From contig CAJFVT010000063.1 in the NCBI GenBank assembly GCA_904420525.1, positions 1-62,607 on the forward strand: a stretch of DNA of 62,607 bases, read 5' to 3'. The notes below the pieces were generated by a model. It was given only the letters and a program-made list of their open reading frames with translations, ran no database searches and was not told the origin of the DNA. The stretch comes from an uncultured Clostridia bacterium (GTDB lineage Bacteria > Bacillota > Clostridia > UBA1381). Of this stretch, positions 1-11,253 are shown piece by piece; position 1 is the stretch's first letter, and every line of letters starts with the position of its first letter. Position numbers and translations under genes: made by a program.

Positions 1-43
1 AGAAATTGATCCAATTCGAGGGTAATACCCTCGAGCACCCTCG

Positions 44-90
44 GTATAGGGAAGTAATTACAAAACGCTGCCGCGTTTCGCAATTACCTA
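44..90 (+). repeat. Dispersed double-hairpin repeat, copy 1 (right half; left half divergent)
   Basis: gtatagggaagtaattacaaaacgctgccgcgtttcgcaattaccta, nearly identical to the right half of the copies at 32672-32754 and 57393-57469 (reverse strand). Confidence 0.85.
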
Positions 91-97
91 ATTTTTA

Positions 98-1015
98 TTA
101 TTTTATTATGCTCGTTATTTCCTCTTTCATTCTGACCGCCTCAGTGCGCGCGGCATCAGCAAAGGCTTCTCCGCCCCTGTCTGATTTTTTATATGCGCAC
201 ATGATACCGCGCGAAGAGTTTACAATAGCTCCCAGGCCATCGTCATTGAAGCATCTGCTGACTCCCTCAAGGCCTCCGCCCTGCGCACCGTAGCCGGGGA
301 CCAAGAAATATGCGCGCTTAAGTATCGAACGCATGATCTTCGCATCATCAGCATGCGTTGCGCCTACTACTGCTCCGACTGCTCCATAGCCGTTTTCTCC
401 GACCGTGCCCTCGTTCCACTTATCTATCAGCGCCGCAACATGCTCAAATATCATTTTCTCTCCCGAATACAGCATCTGCAGCTCGCCCGATGATGGATTT
501 GATGTCCTTGCGAGAACAAATATAGACTTGTCATATTTTATGCAGTCATCCACAAACGGCTGGATACCGTCCGTTCCAAGATACGGGTTCACTGTTATAG
601 AATCAACAGGGCAAGGCTCTGCCTCAGCGCCGTCTATATCCACTCTGCCAAGATATGCAGCAGAATACGCCGCAGCTGTGGAGCCTATATCGTTTCGCTT
701 TACATCCAGTATAACGTACAGTCCCTTTTCCTTAGCGTACTGTATCGTTCTGTGCAGCACCTCCTCACCGGGGAGTCCGTACATCTCATAAAACGCGCTC
801 TGCGGCTTAACCGCCGGGACCACATCATAAAGCGCATCGATAAGCCCTTTATTGAATTCCCATATAGCCTCTGCCGCGCCCTTGAGCGTCTTTCCGTATT
901 CCCTATACGCTCTTTCTCTTATATGCTCAGGCACATATTCCACTCTCGGATCAAGTCCCGCCACTGAAGGATTGCCCTTTTCCTTTATCTTTTTAACCAG
1001 TTGATCTACCGACAT
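98..1015 (-). CDS. pyrF: Orotidine 5'-phosphate decarboxylase
   Basis: SVAGLDPRVEYVPEH, VILDVKRNDIGSTAAAYSAAYLG; last gene of the pyr cluster; start moved from the ORF track (1060) to MSVDQ, which has a better RBS. Confidence 0.93.
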   Translation of the reverse strand: MSVDQLVKKIKEKGNPSVAGLDPRVEYVPEHIRERAYREYGKTLKGAAEAIWEFNKGLIDALYDVVPAVKPQSAFYEMYGLPGEEVLHRTIQYAKEKGLYVILDVKRNDIGSTAAAYSAAYLGRVDIDGAEAEPCPVDSITVNPYLGTDGIQPFVDDCIKYDKSIFVLARTSNPSSGELQMLYSGEKMIFEHVAALIDKWNEGTVGENGYGAVGAVVGATHADDAKIMRSILKRAYFLVPGYGAQGGGLEGVSRCFNDDGLGAIVNSSRGIMCAYKKSDRGGEAFADAARTEAVRMKEEITSIIK

Positions 1016-1085
1016 TTCAATATCTTCCTTTCTTTCGCAGTCTCCCCTTAAATGGGGCATTACTCATGTGCTGATCGAACACGGA

Positions 1086-2378
1086 TCACTTCATAAGCTC
1101 GCCGCGGTTTATTACTATATCTCCGCCGACTATTACATATTCAGGCTTGCCGTAAAGCTCAAAGCCGTCATACGGCGAGTTCTTACCCTTTGAATGAAGC
1201 TTATTTATATCCACAGTCCACTTTTTTGACGGATCGAATATAACTATATCCGCGCATTTGCCCGTGCCAAGCGTACCGCGCGAGATCCCCAGTATACGCG
1301 ATGGGTTCAGCGACATCTTTTCAATGAGCTGACCCATGGTTAGCACACCCTCGTTCACAAGATTTTTTATACCGAGTCCGAGCGATGTCTCAAGCCCTAC
1401 TATACCGTTCTTTGCAGCCGAGAACTCACAATTCTTCTCATCCGGATGGTGCGGAGCATGATCGGTCACTATACAGTCTATCGTTCCGTCTCTGAGTCCC
1501 TCTTTTATCGCCGCAACATCATCAGCAGTACGCAGCGGAGGATTCATCTTTGCATTTGTATTGAAACCGATACATGCCTCCTCCGTAAGACTGAAATAAT
1601 GAGGACATGTCTCACACGTAACCTTTACTCCGCGTTCCTTTGCGCGCCTTATGAGCTCGACCGTGCCCCGTGTGGAAATATGCGCTATATGGACTCTGCC
1701 GCCTATAGCCTCAGCTACAAGGATATCCCTGGCCGCCATGACCTCCTCGGCAGCAGGCGAGATCCCGCGCAGTCCCATAGAGGTCGCTACCGCTCCCTCA
1801 TTCATGTCGCCCTCACCAAGCGCCGGATCCTCGCAGTGAGATATAACGATCAGATCAAACATCCCCGCGTATTCTATCGCGCGGCGCATAAGCCCCGAAT
1901 TTTCAACGGGTCTGCCATCGTCCGATACTCCCACCGCGCCGGCAAACGCCATCTCGCCCATCTCCGCAAGATACTTGCCCTCAAGTCCCTTAGATATCGC
2001 TCCTATTGGGAAAACATTCGCATATCCGCACTCATCGGCTTTTGTTTTTATAAATCTGACTATTGCCTCATTGTCCGCTACCGGCTCTGTGTTCGGCATG
2101 CACGCCACCGAGGTCACGCCTCCGAACACTGCCGCCATGGTTCCGGATTCTATATCCTCCTTATACTCCTGTCCCGGCTCACGCAGATGCACATGCATAT
2201 CCACCAGCCCCGGCGCTACGCACATCCCCTCCGCGTCTATGATCTCCATATCTATCCCCTCCAGATCGGGATCTGTCCCGACCTCCGAGATGATGCCGTT
2301 TTCAACAAATATATCCGTTACCTCATCAATACCGTTTGCCGGATCTATCACATGACCGTTTTTTATCAGTATCCTCAT
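1086..2378 (-). CDS. pyrC: Dihydroorotase
   Basis: [45 protein letters not shown]; start moved to MRILIK after GGAGG. Confidence 0.95.
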   Translation of the reverse strand: MRILIKNGHVIDPANGIDEVTDIFVENGIISEVGTDPDLEGIDMEIIDAEGMCVAPGLVDMHVHLREPGQEYKEDIESGTMAAVFGGVTSVACMPNTEPVADNEAIVRFIKTKADECGYANVFPIGAISKGLEGKYLAEMGEMAFAGAVGVSDDGRPVENSGLMRRAIEYAGMFDLIVISHCEDPALGEGDMNEGAVATSMGLRGISPAAEEVMAARDILVAEAIGGRVHIAHISTRGTVELIRRAKERGVKVTCETCPHYFSLTEEACIGFNTNAKMNPPLRTADDVAAIKEGLRDGTIDCIVTDHAPHHPDEKNCEFSAAKNGIVGLETSLGLGIKNLVNEGVLTMGQLIEKMSLNPSRILGISRGTLGTGKCADIVIFDPSKKWTVDINKLHSKGKNSPYDGFELYGKPEYVIVGGDIVINRGELMK

Positions 2379-2454
2379 TCTATTCCTCCTAACACCATAA
2401 TTCATCTTTCGCCTTATGTATACGTTCAAAAATTATCAAACGATCATATTCGAC

Positions 2455-3369
2455 TCAAAAGCCTCCGCGCGAAAGCAGATACATGACCGCCATTCTTACC
2501 GCTACACCGCTTGTCACCTGATCGGTTATAACGCTTCGCTCACCGTCTATGACCGATGTGGAAAGCTCCACACCGCGGTTAACAGGTCCCGGATGCATCA
2601 CCAGCGCATCCGGCTTTGCCAGCCTCAGACGCTGCTCATCTATACCGAAAAATCTGAAATATTCACGCGTGCTTGGGAACAGGCCCTTTTTCTGGCGCTC
2701 CAGCTGTATCCTCAGACCCATAACTATGTCGGCATCCACGATCGCTTCCTGAACGTTATCGAACACCTTAACGCCCAGCTCTTCTATCCCCATCGGCATA
2801 AGCGTTGCAGGGCCGCCCACAGACACCTCCGCGCCCAGCTTAGTAAGACCGTAGATGTTCGAGCGTACAACACGTGAATGATACACATCTCCCACTATCG
2901 CCACCTTTAAGCCCTCGATATGACCTTTATGCTCCTTTATCGTAAGCATGTCCAAAAGCGCCTGCGTAGGATGCTCGTTCATGCCGTCGCCCGCATTGAC
3001 GACCGCCGCGCTCACAAGAGGCGAGAGCAGATGCGGCGCGCCGCTCATGCCATGACGCATGACCAGTATATCAGTCCCCATCGCATTTATCGTCTCTGCC
3101 GTATCTATAAGCGTTTCGCCCTTGGCCACCGATGAACCGCTTGATGATATATTGGCCGCGTTCGCGCTCATATACTTGGCCGCCAGTTCAAAAGACAGTC
3201 TTGTCCTTGTGCTGTTTTCATAAAAAAGAGTCACCACCGTTTTCCCCTGCAGATGCGGTGTCTTTTTATTAGGACTTTTAACTACCTCTTTCATCGATGC
3301 CGCTGTATCGAGTATATGTTTGATCTGATCCGCGCTTAACTCCTTCAGTCCGAGCAAATCGTGCTTCAT
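2455..3369 (-). CDS. pyrB: Aspartate carbamoyltransferase catalytic subunit
   Basis: VVTLFYENSTRTRLSFELAAK, ILVMRHGMSGAPHLL, MHPGPVNRGVEL. Confidence 0.96.
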   Translation of the reverse strand: MKHDLLGLKELSADQIKHILDTAASMKEVVKSPNKKTPHLQGKTVVTLFYENSTRTRLSFELAAKYMSANAANISSSGSSVAKGETLIDTAETINAMGTDILVMRHGMSGAPHLLSPLVSAAVVNAGDGMNEHPTQALLDMLTIKEHKGHIEGLKVAIVGDVYHSRVVRSNIYGLTKLGAEVSVGGPATLMPMGIEELGVKVFDNVQEAIVDADIVMGLRIQLERQKKGLFPSTREYFRFFGIDEQRLRLAKPDALVMHPGPVNRGVELSTSVIDGERSVITDQVTSGVAVRMAVMYLLSRGGF

Positions 3370-3911
3370 CTTCTGTCCTCCTTATTGCATATAGTGACAA
3401 GCTTTACAGCCCCGTCCTCATCTATATCCGCTTTTATGTATTCGTCAAGCGACGTCGGCACGTTCCTGCCGCAGTAATCCGCCGCTATCGGGAGCTCATG
3501 ATGGCCGCGGTCAATGAGAACCGCAAGCTTTATCTTAGCCGGACGTCCCATATCAAAAAGCTCTTTTATTGCCGCGTTCACTGTCCGTCCCGAAAACAGT
3601 ATGTCATCGACGAGTATGATATTCTTATCCTCTATCGTAAATGCTATATCCGTTTCCTTTATGACCGGATGATCGTTCAGACGCGTCAGGTCATCCCGGT
3701 AAAAGGTTATGTCAAGACTGCCCATGGGCAGCTCAACACCTTCTATTTCATTTATCTTGCGTCTGAGCGCTCTGGCAAAAAGCACACCGCGTGTCTGGAT
3801 CCCGATAATAACAAGGTTTTCCGCGCCCTTGTTATCCTCAACTATCTCGTACGCCATACGGTTCACAAGCCTTGCCGCCGTTTTTTCGTTCAATAAAACT
3901 GCTTTTTCCAT
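3366..3911 (-). CDS. pyrR: Bifunctional pyr operon regulator / uracil phosphoribosyltransferase
   Basis: PRTase motif IILVDDILFSGRTVNAA; LIDRGHHELPIAADYCGRNVPTS; first gene of the pyr cluster. Confidence 0.95.
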   Translation of the reverse strand: MEKAVLLNEKTAARLVNRMAYEIVEDNKGAENLVIIGIQTRGVLFARALRRKINEIEGVELPMGSLDITFYRDDLTRLNDHPVIKETDIAFTIEDKNIILVDDILFSGRTVNAAIKELFDMGRPAKIKLAVLIDRGHHELPIAADYCGRNVPTSLDEYIKADIDEDGAVKLVTICNKEDRR

Positions 3912-3932
3912 TTATCCCTAAATTCCTTTCCA

Positions 3933-3953
3933 CGGAGCCTCAGCGCTGCTCCG
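3933..3953 (-). promoter_or_regulatory. Hairpin in the pyr leader, candidate PyrR-responsive element
   Basis: minus strand CGGAGC-agcgctgag-GCTCCG just upstream of the pyrR RBS. Confidence 0.4.
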
Positions 3954-3988
3954 CATATCCATTTCCATGAGATCATCACTTATCCTAT

Positions 3989-4017
3989 ATTATATATCAA
4001 AAACACGCTCTTGTCCA
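3989..4017 (-). promoter_or_regulatory. Sigma-A-type promoter of the pyr operon
   Basis: minus strand TGGACA-N17-TATAAT. Confidence 0.65.
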
Positions 4018-4179
4018 TATAAATTTGCTAATTTTCAGTTTAAATTTTTCATTAATTATTATTTTTTAATATTTTTTTTCAAAATACTCTTGATAAGTGT
4101 GTAATTATTTGATAAAATATATGTAATGTATGTGCAATACAATTGTTTAAAATGTCTTTTTTGAAAGGATGTATAGCAG

Positions 4180-4881
4180 ATGGAACCTACTATTCTTATT
4201 GTAGAGGATGAAAAAAATATAAACGATGTGCTCGGCTTTACCTTTGCAAAGGCGGGATATAAAACGATCTCAGCCTACGATGGACCTACGGGCTACGATA
4301 TGTGCATGAGCGAGCATCCGGATCTGGTGCTTCTTGATGTCAACCTTCCGGGCATGGACGGCATGGACGTTTGCAAGGAGATACGCAAGACCTCTAATGT
4401 ACCGATAATAATGCTCACAGCGAGAGAGGACGAGCTTGACAAGGTACTTGGTCTGGAGCTTGGCGCTGACGACTACATAACAAAGCCGTACTCGGCACGT
4501 GAGCTTACAGCGCGCGTCAAAGCGCTTCTGCGGCGCGCTTCCTCGGAAAACTCCGATTCGCAGCCAAAGAAAAATTCAGGGATCATAACCTCCGGCGATG
4601 TAACTATAAATATCGACCGCTATGAAGTGAAAAAGAACGGCAAAACTCTCGATATAACTCTGCGTGAATTTGAGCTGCTCCGTTTTCTCGCAGTCGCTCC
4701 CGACAAGATATTCTCTCGCGAGGTCCTGCTGGAAAACGTATGGGGTTATGAATACCTCGGCGATGTGCGTACGGTAGACGTGACCATACGCCGTCTGCGT
4801 GAAAAAATAGAGGATGATCCAAGCATGCCTCGTTATATAATGACAAAACGCAGTATCGGCTATTATTTCAACCAGATATAA
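4180..4881 (+). CDS. OmpR/PhoB-family response regulator
   Basis: ILIVEDEKNINDVL, LVLLDVNLPGMDG, KPYSARELTARVKALLRR; winged-helix C-terminus. Confidence 0.95.
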   Translation: MEPTILIVEDEKNINDVLGFTFAKAGYKTISAYDGPTGYDMCMSEHPDLVLLDVNLPGMDGMDVCKEIRKTSNVPIIMLTAREDELDKVLGLELGADDYITKPYSARELTARVKALLRRASSENSDSQPKKNSGIITSGDVTINIDRYEVKKNGKTLDITLREFELLRFLAVAPDKIFSREVLLENVWGYEYLGDVRTVDVTIRRLREKIEDDPSMPRYIMTKRSIGYYFNQI

Positions 4882-4893
4882 GGATACTCCAGA

Positions 4894-6711
4894 ATGTTCA
4901 AAAGCATACGTACAAAATCAGTAGTCCTGTTTACGCTGGCAGCAGTGGCATCTGAACTTGCAGTCGGGCTCATCGGTATCTTCAGCACTGTAAGGAGTTT
5001 TCACAGCGATTTCGAAAAAGCTGTATACTCCACTTTTACCGATGATCTCAAGCAGCAGCTCACAGCGGCCGCAAATGCTGTTTCAATACCGGATCAGCAG
5101 TCAGGCGGCACCGGAGTTATAATCAATGAAACAGGACCTGACAATATAGAAAATCTCAGGGATATAGTAGCGTCGTATTCTGACGCGCTGGGGCTTCGCA
5201 CCTCGGCAGAGTTCTGCATTCTCGACCGCAACGGCGCCGTTGTATACTCATCGCGCGGGTCGTCAGCCGTAGAAGCCTCTGAGGTCACAGCCGACGCGCT
5301 TGCCGGCACCGAAGCCTTCAGCAATCCGCTCACTGCGGAGTTTTCAGATTATGCGCTCCCGCTTATGAGCGGGGACTCGGTCAGATATATAATATATATA
5401 AAGGATACGATGTCGGTACAGCATGCCGTGACAGACAGACTGTGGAACGACCTCCTGCTGTCAGTCATACTGACCGGTGCTGCTGCGCTTATTTTAAGCA
5501 TATTTATATCCAGCTCTGTGCTTGCCCCGGTGAAAACGCTCTCAGCCCAGATCAGGAAGCTTGCCGAGGGAGAAAGGACTGCGCTGTCAGCCTCTGAACG
5601 AAATGATGAGCTGGGCGAGCTGGCAGGAGCGCTCATATATCTGACAGCGTCAATACGCAAAAAGAATGACAAAAAGCTTACCGAACAAACCAAAATTGAA
5701 ACTATTCTCCAAAATATGAGCGACGGGATCATGGTTTTCGATTCAAAAGGCAAGCTGACGCTTATAAACCTTGAGGCGAAAAAGCTTCTAAACCGCAAAT
5801 ATGTTGACGACATAACCTTTAACCGTTTTTTCAAGGAGATCAACGCCGACATAACTCTTGAAGAGCTGCAGTACGCTCCGCCTGAGGAATCGGCTGAACG
5901 TGAGATCAAAATAAACGACCTTATGCTGCAGTTCAGCTTTGCGCCCGTATCCAAGGAAAACAAGGAGGGGGATATAATCGTTATAGTCCATGATGTCACC
6001 AAGCACGAGCGGCTCGAACGCGCCCGCCGCGATTTTGTCGCAGATGTCTCACATGAGCTTAGGACTCCGCTTACCGTTATAAAGTCCTATGCGGACATCC
6101 TTGCGGACACACCGGATGCTGAGCCTGAGGTGCGGACACGCTTCCTTGATACGATCTCATCGGAAACGGACAGGATGACAAAGATCATTTCAGACCTGCT
6201 CACGCTGTCTAAGCTGGACGAGAACGCAAATTATACCCGTCCCGATGACGATATAGATATTCGCTCCATGCTTGAGGGACTTGCCGAACGGCTTGAGCTC
6301 ACGGCCCGAAAGAAAAACCAGACGATAACCTACACGCCGATAAACGATGTGCCTCACATAATCGGCGACCGTGACGGTCTTGAACGCGTATTCACAAATA
6401 TAATCTCAAACGCGCTCAAATACACTCCTACGGGCGGTGAGATAAACATATTCTCAAGCAAGGTGTATAATGACATAATCGTGAAGGTATCTGACAACGG
6501 TATAGGTATACCAAAGGATCAGCTCCCGAACATTTTCGACAGGTTCTACAGAGTTGACAAGGCGAGATCAAGGGACAAGGGCGGTACCGGACTCGGTCTC
6601 GCCATAGCTAAGCAGACGATAGAATCAGCCTTCCACGGCAAGATATCCATCGCCAGCGAGCTGAACAAGGGCACGGACGTTACGGTAACGATCCCTGCGC
6701 CGAAAAGGTGA
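4894..6711 (+). CDS. Sensor histidine kinase (HAMP, PAS, HisKA, HATPase)
   Basis: FVADVSHELRTPLTVIKSYADIL; NIISNALKYTP; DNGIGIPKDQLPNIFDRFYRVDKARSRDKGGTGLGLAI. Confidence 0.95.
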   Translation: MFKSIRTKSVVLFTLAAVASELAVGLIGIFSTVRSFHSDFEKAVYSTFTDDLKQQLTAAANAVSIPDQQSGGTGVIINETGPDNIENLRDIVASYSDALGLRTSAEFCILDRNGAVVYSSRGSSAVEASEVTADALAGTEAFSNPLTAEFSDYALPLMSGDSVRYIIYIKDTMSVQHAVTDRLWNDLLLSVILTGAAALILSIFISSSVLAPVKTLSAQIRKLAEGERTALSASERNDELGELAGALIYLTASIRKKNDKKLTEQTKIETILQNMSDGIMVFDSKGKLTLINLEAKKLLNRKYVDDITFNRFFKEINADITLEELQYAPPEESAEREIKINDLMLQFSFAPVSKENKEGDIIVIVHDVTKHERLERARRDFVADVSHELRTPLTVIKSYADILADTPDAEPEVRTRFLDTISSETDRMTKIISDLLTLSKLDENANYTRPDDDIDIRSMLEGLAERLELTARKKNQTITYTPINDVPHIIGDRDGLERVFTNIISNALKYTPTGGEINIFSSKVYNDIIVKVSDNGIGIPKDQLPNIFDRFYRVDKARSRDKGGTGLGLAIAKQTIESAFHGKISIASELNKGTDVTVTIPAPKR

Positions 6712-6721
6712 ACGAATAACC

Positions 6722-6764
6722 AATATGGGCACGGCAGACTACTGCATCTTGCCGTGCCCATATT
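6722..6764. terminator. Bidirectional hairpin between convergent genes
   Basis: 15-bp perfect stem AATATGGGCACGGCA / TGCCGTGCCCATATT. Confidence 0.85.
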
Positions 6765-6769
6765 TTCTG

Positions 6770-7810
6770 TTATTTTACAGGGATAACTGAATCGCCTATC
6801 GTTATGCTTTCTATATTATCTATATCCGCGATCCTGCTGAACCGGGCATATACATGTCCCATGCTGCCGTCATATGAGGCGGCAAGGTTTCTTTTCAGCT
6901 CATCCGAGCTTAGCTTTGTTCCGTCCGAGAAATTCACGTCAAACGGCAGATCCGCATACCCTGTATCCCAATCGCCTTCTATTTCAAAATCCACAGCCGC
7001 AGACAACGGCGAAAGCACTATCTTTTTTATCCATACCGGCAGCGGCTCGCCCTCCCCCGGCACAGTCATTACCTTCGTATCCGTGTCTATCTCCTTTATG
7101 TCTGTTGTTATGTCACTGTTGTATTCCCATAAAAGATCCCAGCTGCCCTCTTTTACAGTTTCCGTGACATAGTTATAATTCTCATCCCTGAGCTTTTCTC
7201 CGTTCTCATCCCTCAAATATCTGCACAGATCCTCAAGCTGCAGGTACAGTCTTCCGCTCTCAATATCAATAGATGTCCCGGAAATAAATGCAAGATATTT
7301 TTTGGTTCTGCCCTCCTCACTCATCAGCGACACATTATATTCAAACGAAGAATACTTTTCAGCCTCCTCCGGTATAAATCTTTCTCTTTTAAAGAAATAT
7401 TCATCACCGAAAACTATATCCTCATCGGTCGTGACAGTGAACACCGCAAATATCGTGCGTGTATCCGAAAGTGTCTGCAATACATTGACAGTTATCCCAT
7501 TGCCGGACACCGAGCACACAGGAGTGTCAAACGCGTCATCAAACTTCTCGCTTTCACTCTCCGTAATACCCAGTCTTGCGGACAGATCCCTGTCCAGATA
7601 CTGCTTCACGGCAAAGACCGTACTCGCAGCGATCACTGTAACGGCAGCAGCGGCAAGCAGCAGCCTGACGGTCCGCCTCCCTTTTTTGCGTCCGCCGCCC
7701 GTTTTCTTTCTGATAAGCTTCATGATCCGTCTGTGCTCCTCAGCAGTGAGCTGCTCAGGCTCATATTCCGGGTCAATAGTATTGCATAATATCTCATCAA
7801 GTCTGTTCAC
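6770..7810 (-). CDS. DUF4179-type membrane anti-sigma factor-like protein
   Basis: cytoplasmic N-term, single TM (VRLLLAAAAVTVIAASTVFAV), large outer domain; overlaps the upstream sigma factor gene. Confidence 0.75.
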   Translation of the reverse strand: MNRLDEILCNTIDPEYEPEQLTAEEHRRIMKLIRKKTGGGRKKGRRTVRLLLAAAAVTVIAASTVFAVKQYLDRDLSARLGITESESEKFDDAFDTPVCSVSGNGITVNVLQTLSDTRTIFAVFTVTTDEDIVFGDEYFFKRERFIPEEAEKYSSFEYNVSLMSEEGRTKKYLAFISGTSIDIESGRLYLQLEDLCRYLRDENGEKLRDENYNYVTETVKEGSWDLLWEYNSDITTDIKEIDTDTKVMTVPGEGEPLPVWIKKIVLSPLSAAVDFEIEGDWDTGYADLPFDVNFSDGTKLSSDELKRNLAASYDGSMGHVYARFSRIADIDNIESITIGDSVIPVK

Positions 7811-8358
7811 AGAATTATCCCTCCCTCTGTAAGCCTCTCCTTCAGCTTGTTTTTATATCGGTACAAAATATTTTCTACCTTCTTTTCGCTGCATCCTACC
7901 GCTTCAGCTATGACTCTGACCCTTTCACAATAATAATACCTGCGTATAAATATCTCACGCTCCGGCTCCGGCATAGAATTGATAACCTTCTGGATTATCT
8001 CAGCATTGATCCTGCGTGAAGCCTCGCTTGTCATATCTATATCTATCCCAAGCTCCATGTCCTCCAGCTGTGCCGGATACGGTATCCTTATCATCTGCTT
8101 AAGTCTGGTATATGCTGTATTTTTCGCAATGCCTATAATATATCCCCTGACCGTAACAGAATTGATGATCCTGTCCCGTGACCGCCAAAACTCAACAAAG
8201 CAGTCAGCTGCCGCATCCTCTATATCTTCCGTGCTGAAGCCGAACAGGATATTGCGGCATACAGCCTTAACCACACCGCCGTAAAGCGACAAAAGCAGCT
8301 CAAAGCCCTTTTCCGGATCTTTTGCCATCAGCCGTTTCAGCCTTTTTTCATCCTCCAT
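7807..8358 (-). CDS. ECF-type RNA polymerase sigma factor
   Basis: EDIEDAAADCFVEFWRSRDRI and EREIFIRRYYYCERVRVIAEAVGCSEKKVENILYRYKNKLKE. Confidence 0.9.
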   Translation of the reverse strand: MEDEKRLKRLMAKDPEKGFELLLSLYGGVVKAVCRNILFGFSTEDIEDAAADCFVEFWRSRDRIINSVTVRGYIIGIAKNTAYTRLKQMIRIPYPAQLEDMELGIDIDMTSEASRRINAEIIQKVINSMPEPEREIFIRRYYYCERVRVIAEAVGCSEKKVENILYRYKNKLKERLTEGGIIL

Positions 8359-8432
8359 ATTTGCCTCCTTTATAAATTATTATCGGCGCCTCTGTAATTA
8401 AAGTCTGTTATATTATCAATTTTCACTCACAT

Positions 8433-8464
8433 AAAAAGGGCTGCCGCTTTTAATGCAACAACCC
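8433..8464 (-). terminator. atp operon terminator (GGGGCTGCYGC stem family)
   Basis: minus strand GGGTTGTTGC-attaaaa-GCGGCAGCCC-TTTTTAT. Confidence 0.85.
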
Positions 8465-8483
8465 ATTTTGTATTCTCTTGTAT

Positions 8484-8900
8484 TTAGAATCCGCGTCTGT
8501 GTCTTGCAGCTTCCTTCATACGCGACATAGCTCTTGCAAGCGATGCCTTTGTATGATAATACTCCTGACGGCCTGTTTCCTGACGCAGCTTTTCCTCCGC
8601 TCGGATCTTTGCCTCCTCCGCACGTCTCAGGTCTATCTCCTCAGGACGCTCGGCAGTGTCAACGAAAACAACAACACTATTGTTCTCTACATACGCAAAG
8701 CCCAGTCCTGTGAAAAACACCTGCTTTTCACCATTAGTCTCAAAGCGCAGTTCTCCAAGCACAAGCGCTATCAGCAGATCCTCATGCTGCGCAAGAATAG
8801 CATATTCACCATCCGTTGCGGGCAGCACAAGCGATTCACATTCACCGTCAAAAACCACCTTATCGGTAGCATATATCTTTAAATTGAATTTGCCAGCCAT
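8484..8900 (-). CDS. atpC: F-type ATP synthase epsilon subunit
   Basis: FNLKIYATDKVVFDGECESLVLPATDGEYAILAQHEDLLIAL; last gene of the atp operon. Confidence 0.95.
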   Translation of the reverse strand: MAGKFNLKIYATDKVVFDGECESLVLPATDGEYAILAQHEDLLIALVLGELRFETNGEKQVFFTGLGFAYVENNSVVVFVDTAERPEEIDLRRAEEAKIRAEEKLRQETGRQEYYHTKASLARAMSRMKEAARHRRGF

Positions 8901-8915
8901 AACCGTACCTCCCGA

Positions 8916-10352
<1,437 letters not shown>

Positions 10353-11234
10353 TTAGTTTTTATTGCGCCTCAGCGCTTTCGCGCCGCCCGCGACCTCAGT
10401 TATCTCCTGAGTGATCTTCGCCTGGCGTACACGGTTATATTGCACAGAGAGCTCATGCAGCATCTCAGAACCCGCATCTGTAGCGGCCTGCATGGCATTA
10501 ACTCTTGCATTCTGTTCACAGCAGTATGCTTCGACAAGCGCACTGTATATATATCCTGTCACACAAATCGGAGCGACACTCGACAGCACCGCCTCCGGTG
10601 ACGGGAACATCGGCACTGACGCATACTCGCCGTCAGCGCTGTAATCGTCCCTTGACAAGGGCAGTATTCGTGTTAATGTAGGCTCCATCACTGTGGCGCT
10701 TATCATTCTCGTATATATGAGATAGACCTCGTCAAGCTCATTTTCCATATATTTCTCGATCAGCCGCTCGCTTATCTTTCTCGCTCTGCTGAGCGAAGGA
10801 TTTTGCGCGGTATAATGAAAATGCTCATCTATACAATAGCTGCGTCTTCTGAAATAATTTTCTCCGACCTGCCCAACGACATACAGCTCATAAGTACGCC
10901 TCGGCTGCTTTATCACGTTTTCAGCCATCTTAAGGACATTGTGATTATATGCGCCTGCAAGCCCCTTATCAGCTGTTATCACAACGAATCCCTTCCGGCG
11001 CTGCTCAGGCTTCAGCTGAGCGATATTGCCGAAGATCTCATGAGATATATGCGGCGCATGAGTAAGCACGCTCGCTATGATATCATCGAGCTTATTGAAA
11101 TACGGCTCGGTGTTTGCCAATGCCTGCTTTGCCTTTCTCAGCTTGTTCGTTGAGATCATATACATGGCATTGGTGATCTTCATCGTGTCCTTTATGCTGC
11201 TGATCCTTTCCTGTATTTCGCTTAAGTTAGCCAT
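10353..11234 (-). CDS. atpG: F-type ATP synthase gamma subunit
   Basis: MANLSEIQERISSIKDTMKITNAMYMISTNKLRKA; C-term YNRVRQAKITQEITEVAGGAKAL. Confidence 0.97.
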   Translation of the reverse strand: MANLSEIQERISSIKDTMKITNAMYMISTNKLRKAKQALANTEPYFNKLDDIIASVLTHAPHISHEIFGNIAQLKPEQRRKGFVVITADKGLAGAYNHNVLKMAENVIKQPRRTYELYVVGQVGENYFRRRSYCIDEHFHYTAQNPSLSRARKISERLIEKYMENELDEVYLIYTRMISATVMEPTLTRILPLSRDDYSADGEYASVPMFPSPEAVLSSVAPICVTGYIYSALVEAYCCEQNARVNAMQAATDAGSEMLHELSVQYNRVRQAKITQEITEVAGGAKALRRNKN

Positions 11235-11253
11235 AAATACACATCCTCAAAGC

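Noticed and set aside
6-293. 95-aa plus-strand ORF at the left edge
   Set aside because: Runs through the repeat element and antisense of the pyrF 3' end
1446-2486. 346-aa plus-strand ORF
   Set aside because: Antisense shadow of pyrC; composition (H/R/Y/S rich) is that of reverse-read GC-biased codons and no domain is visible
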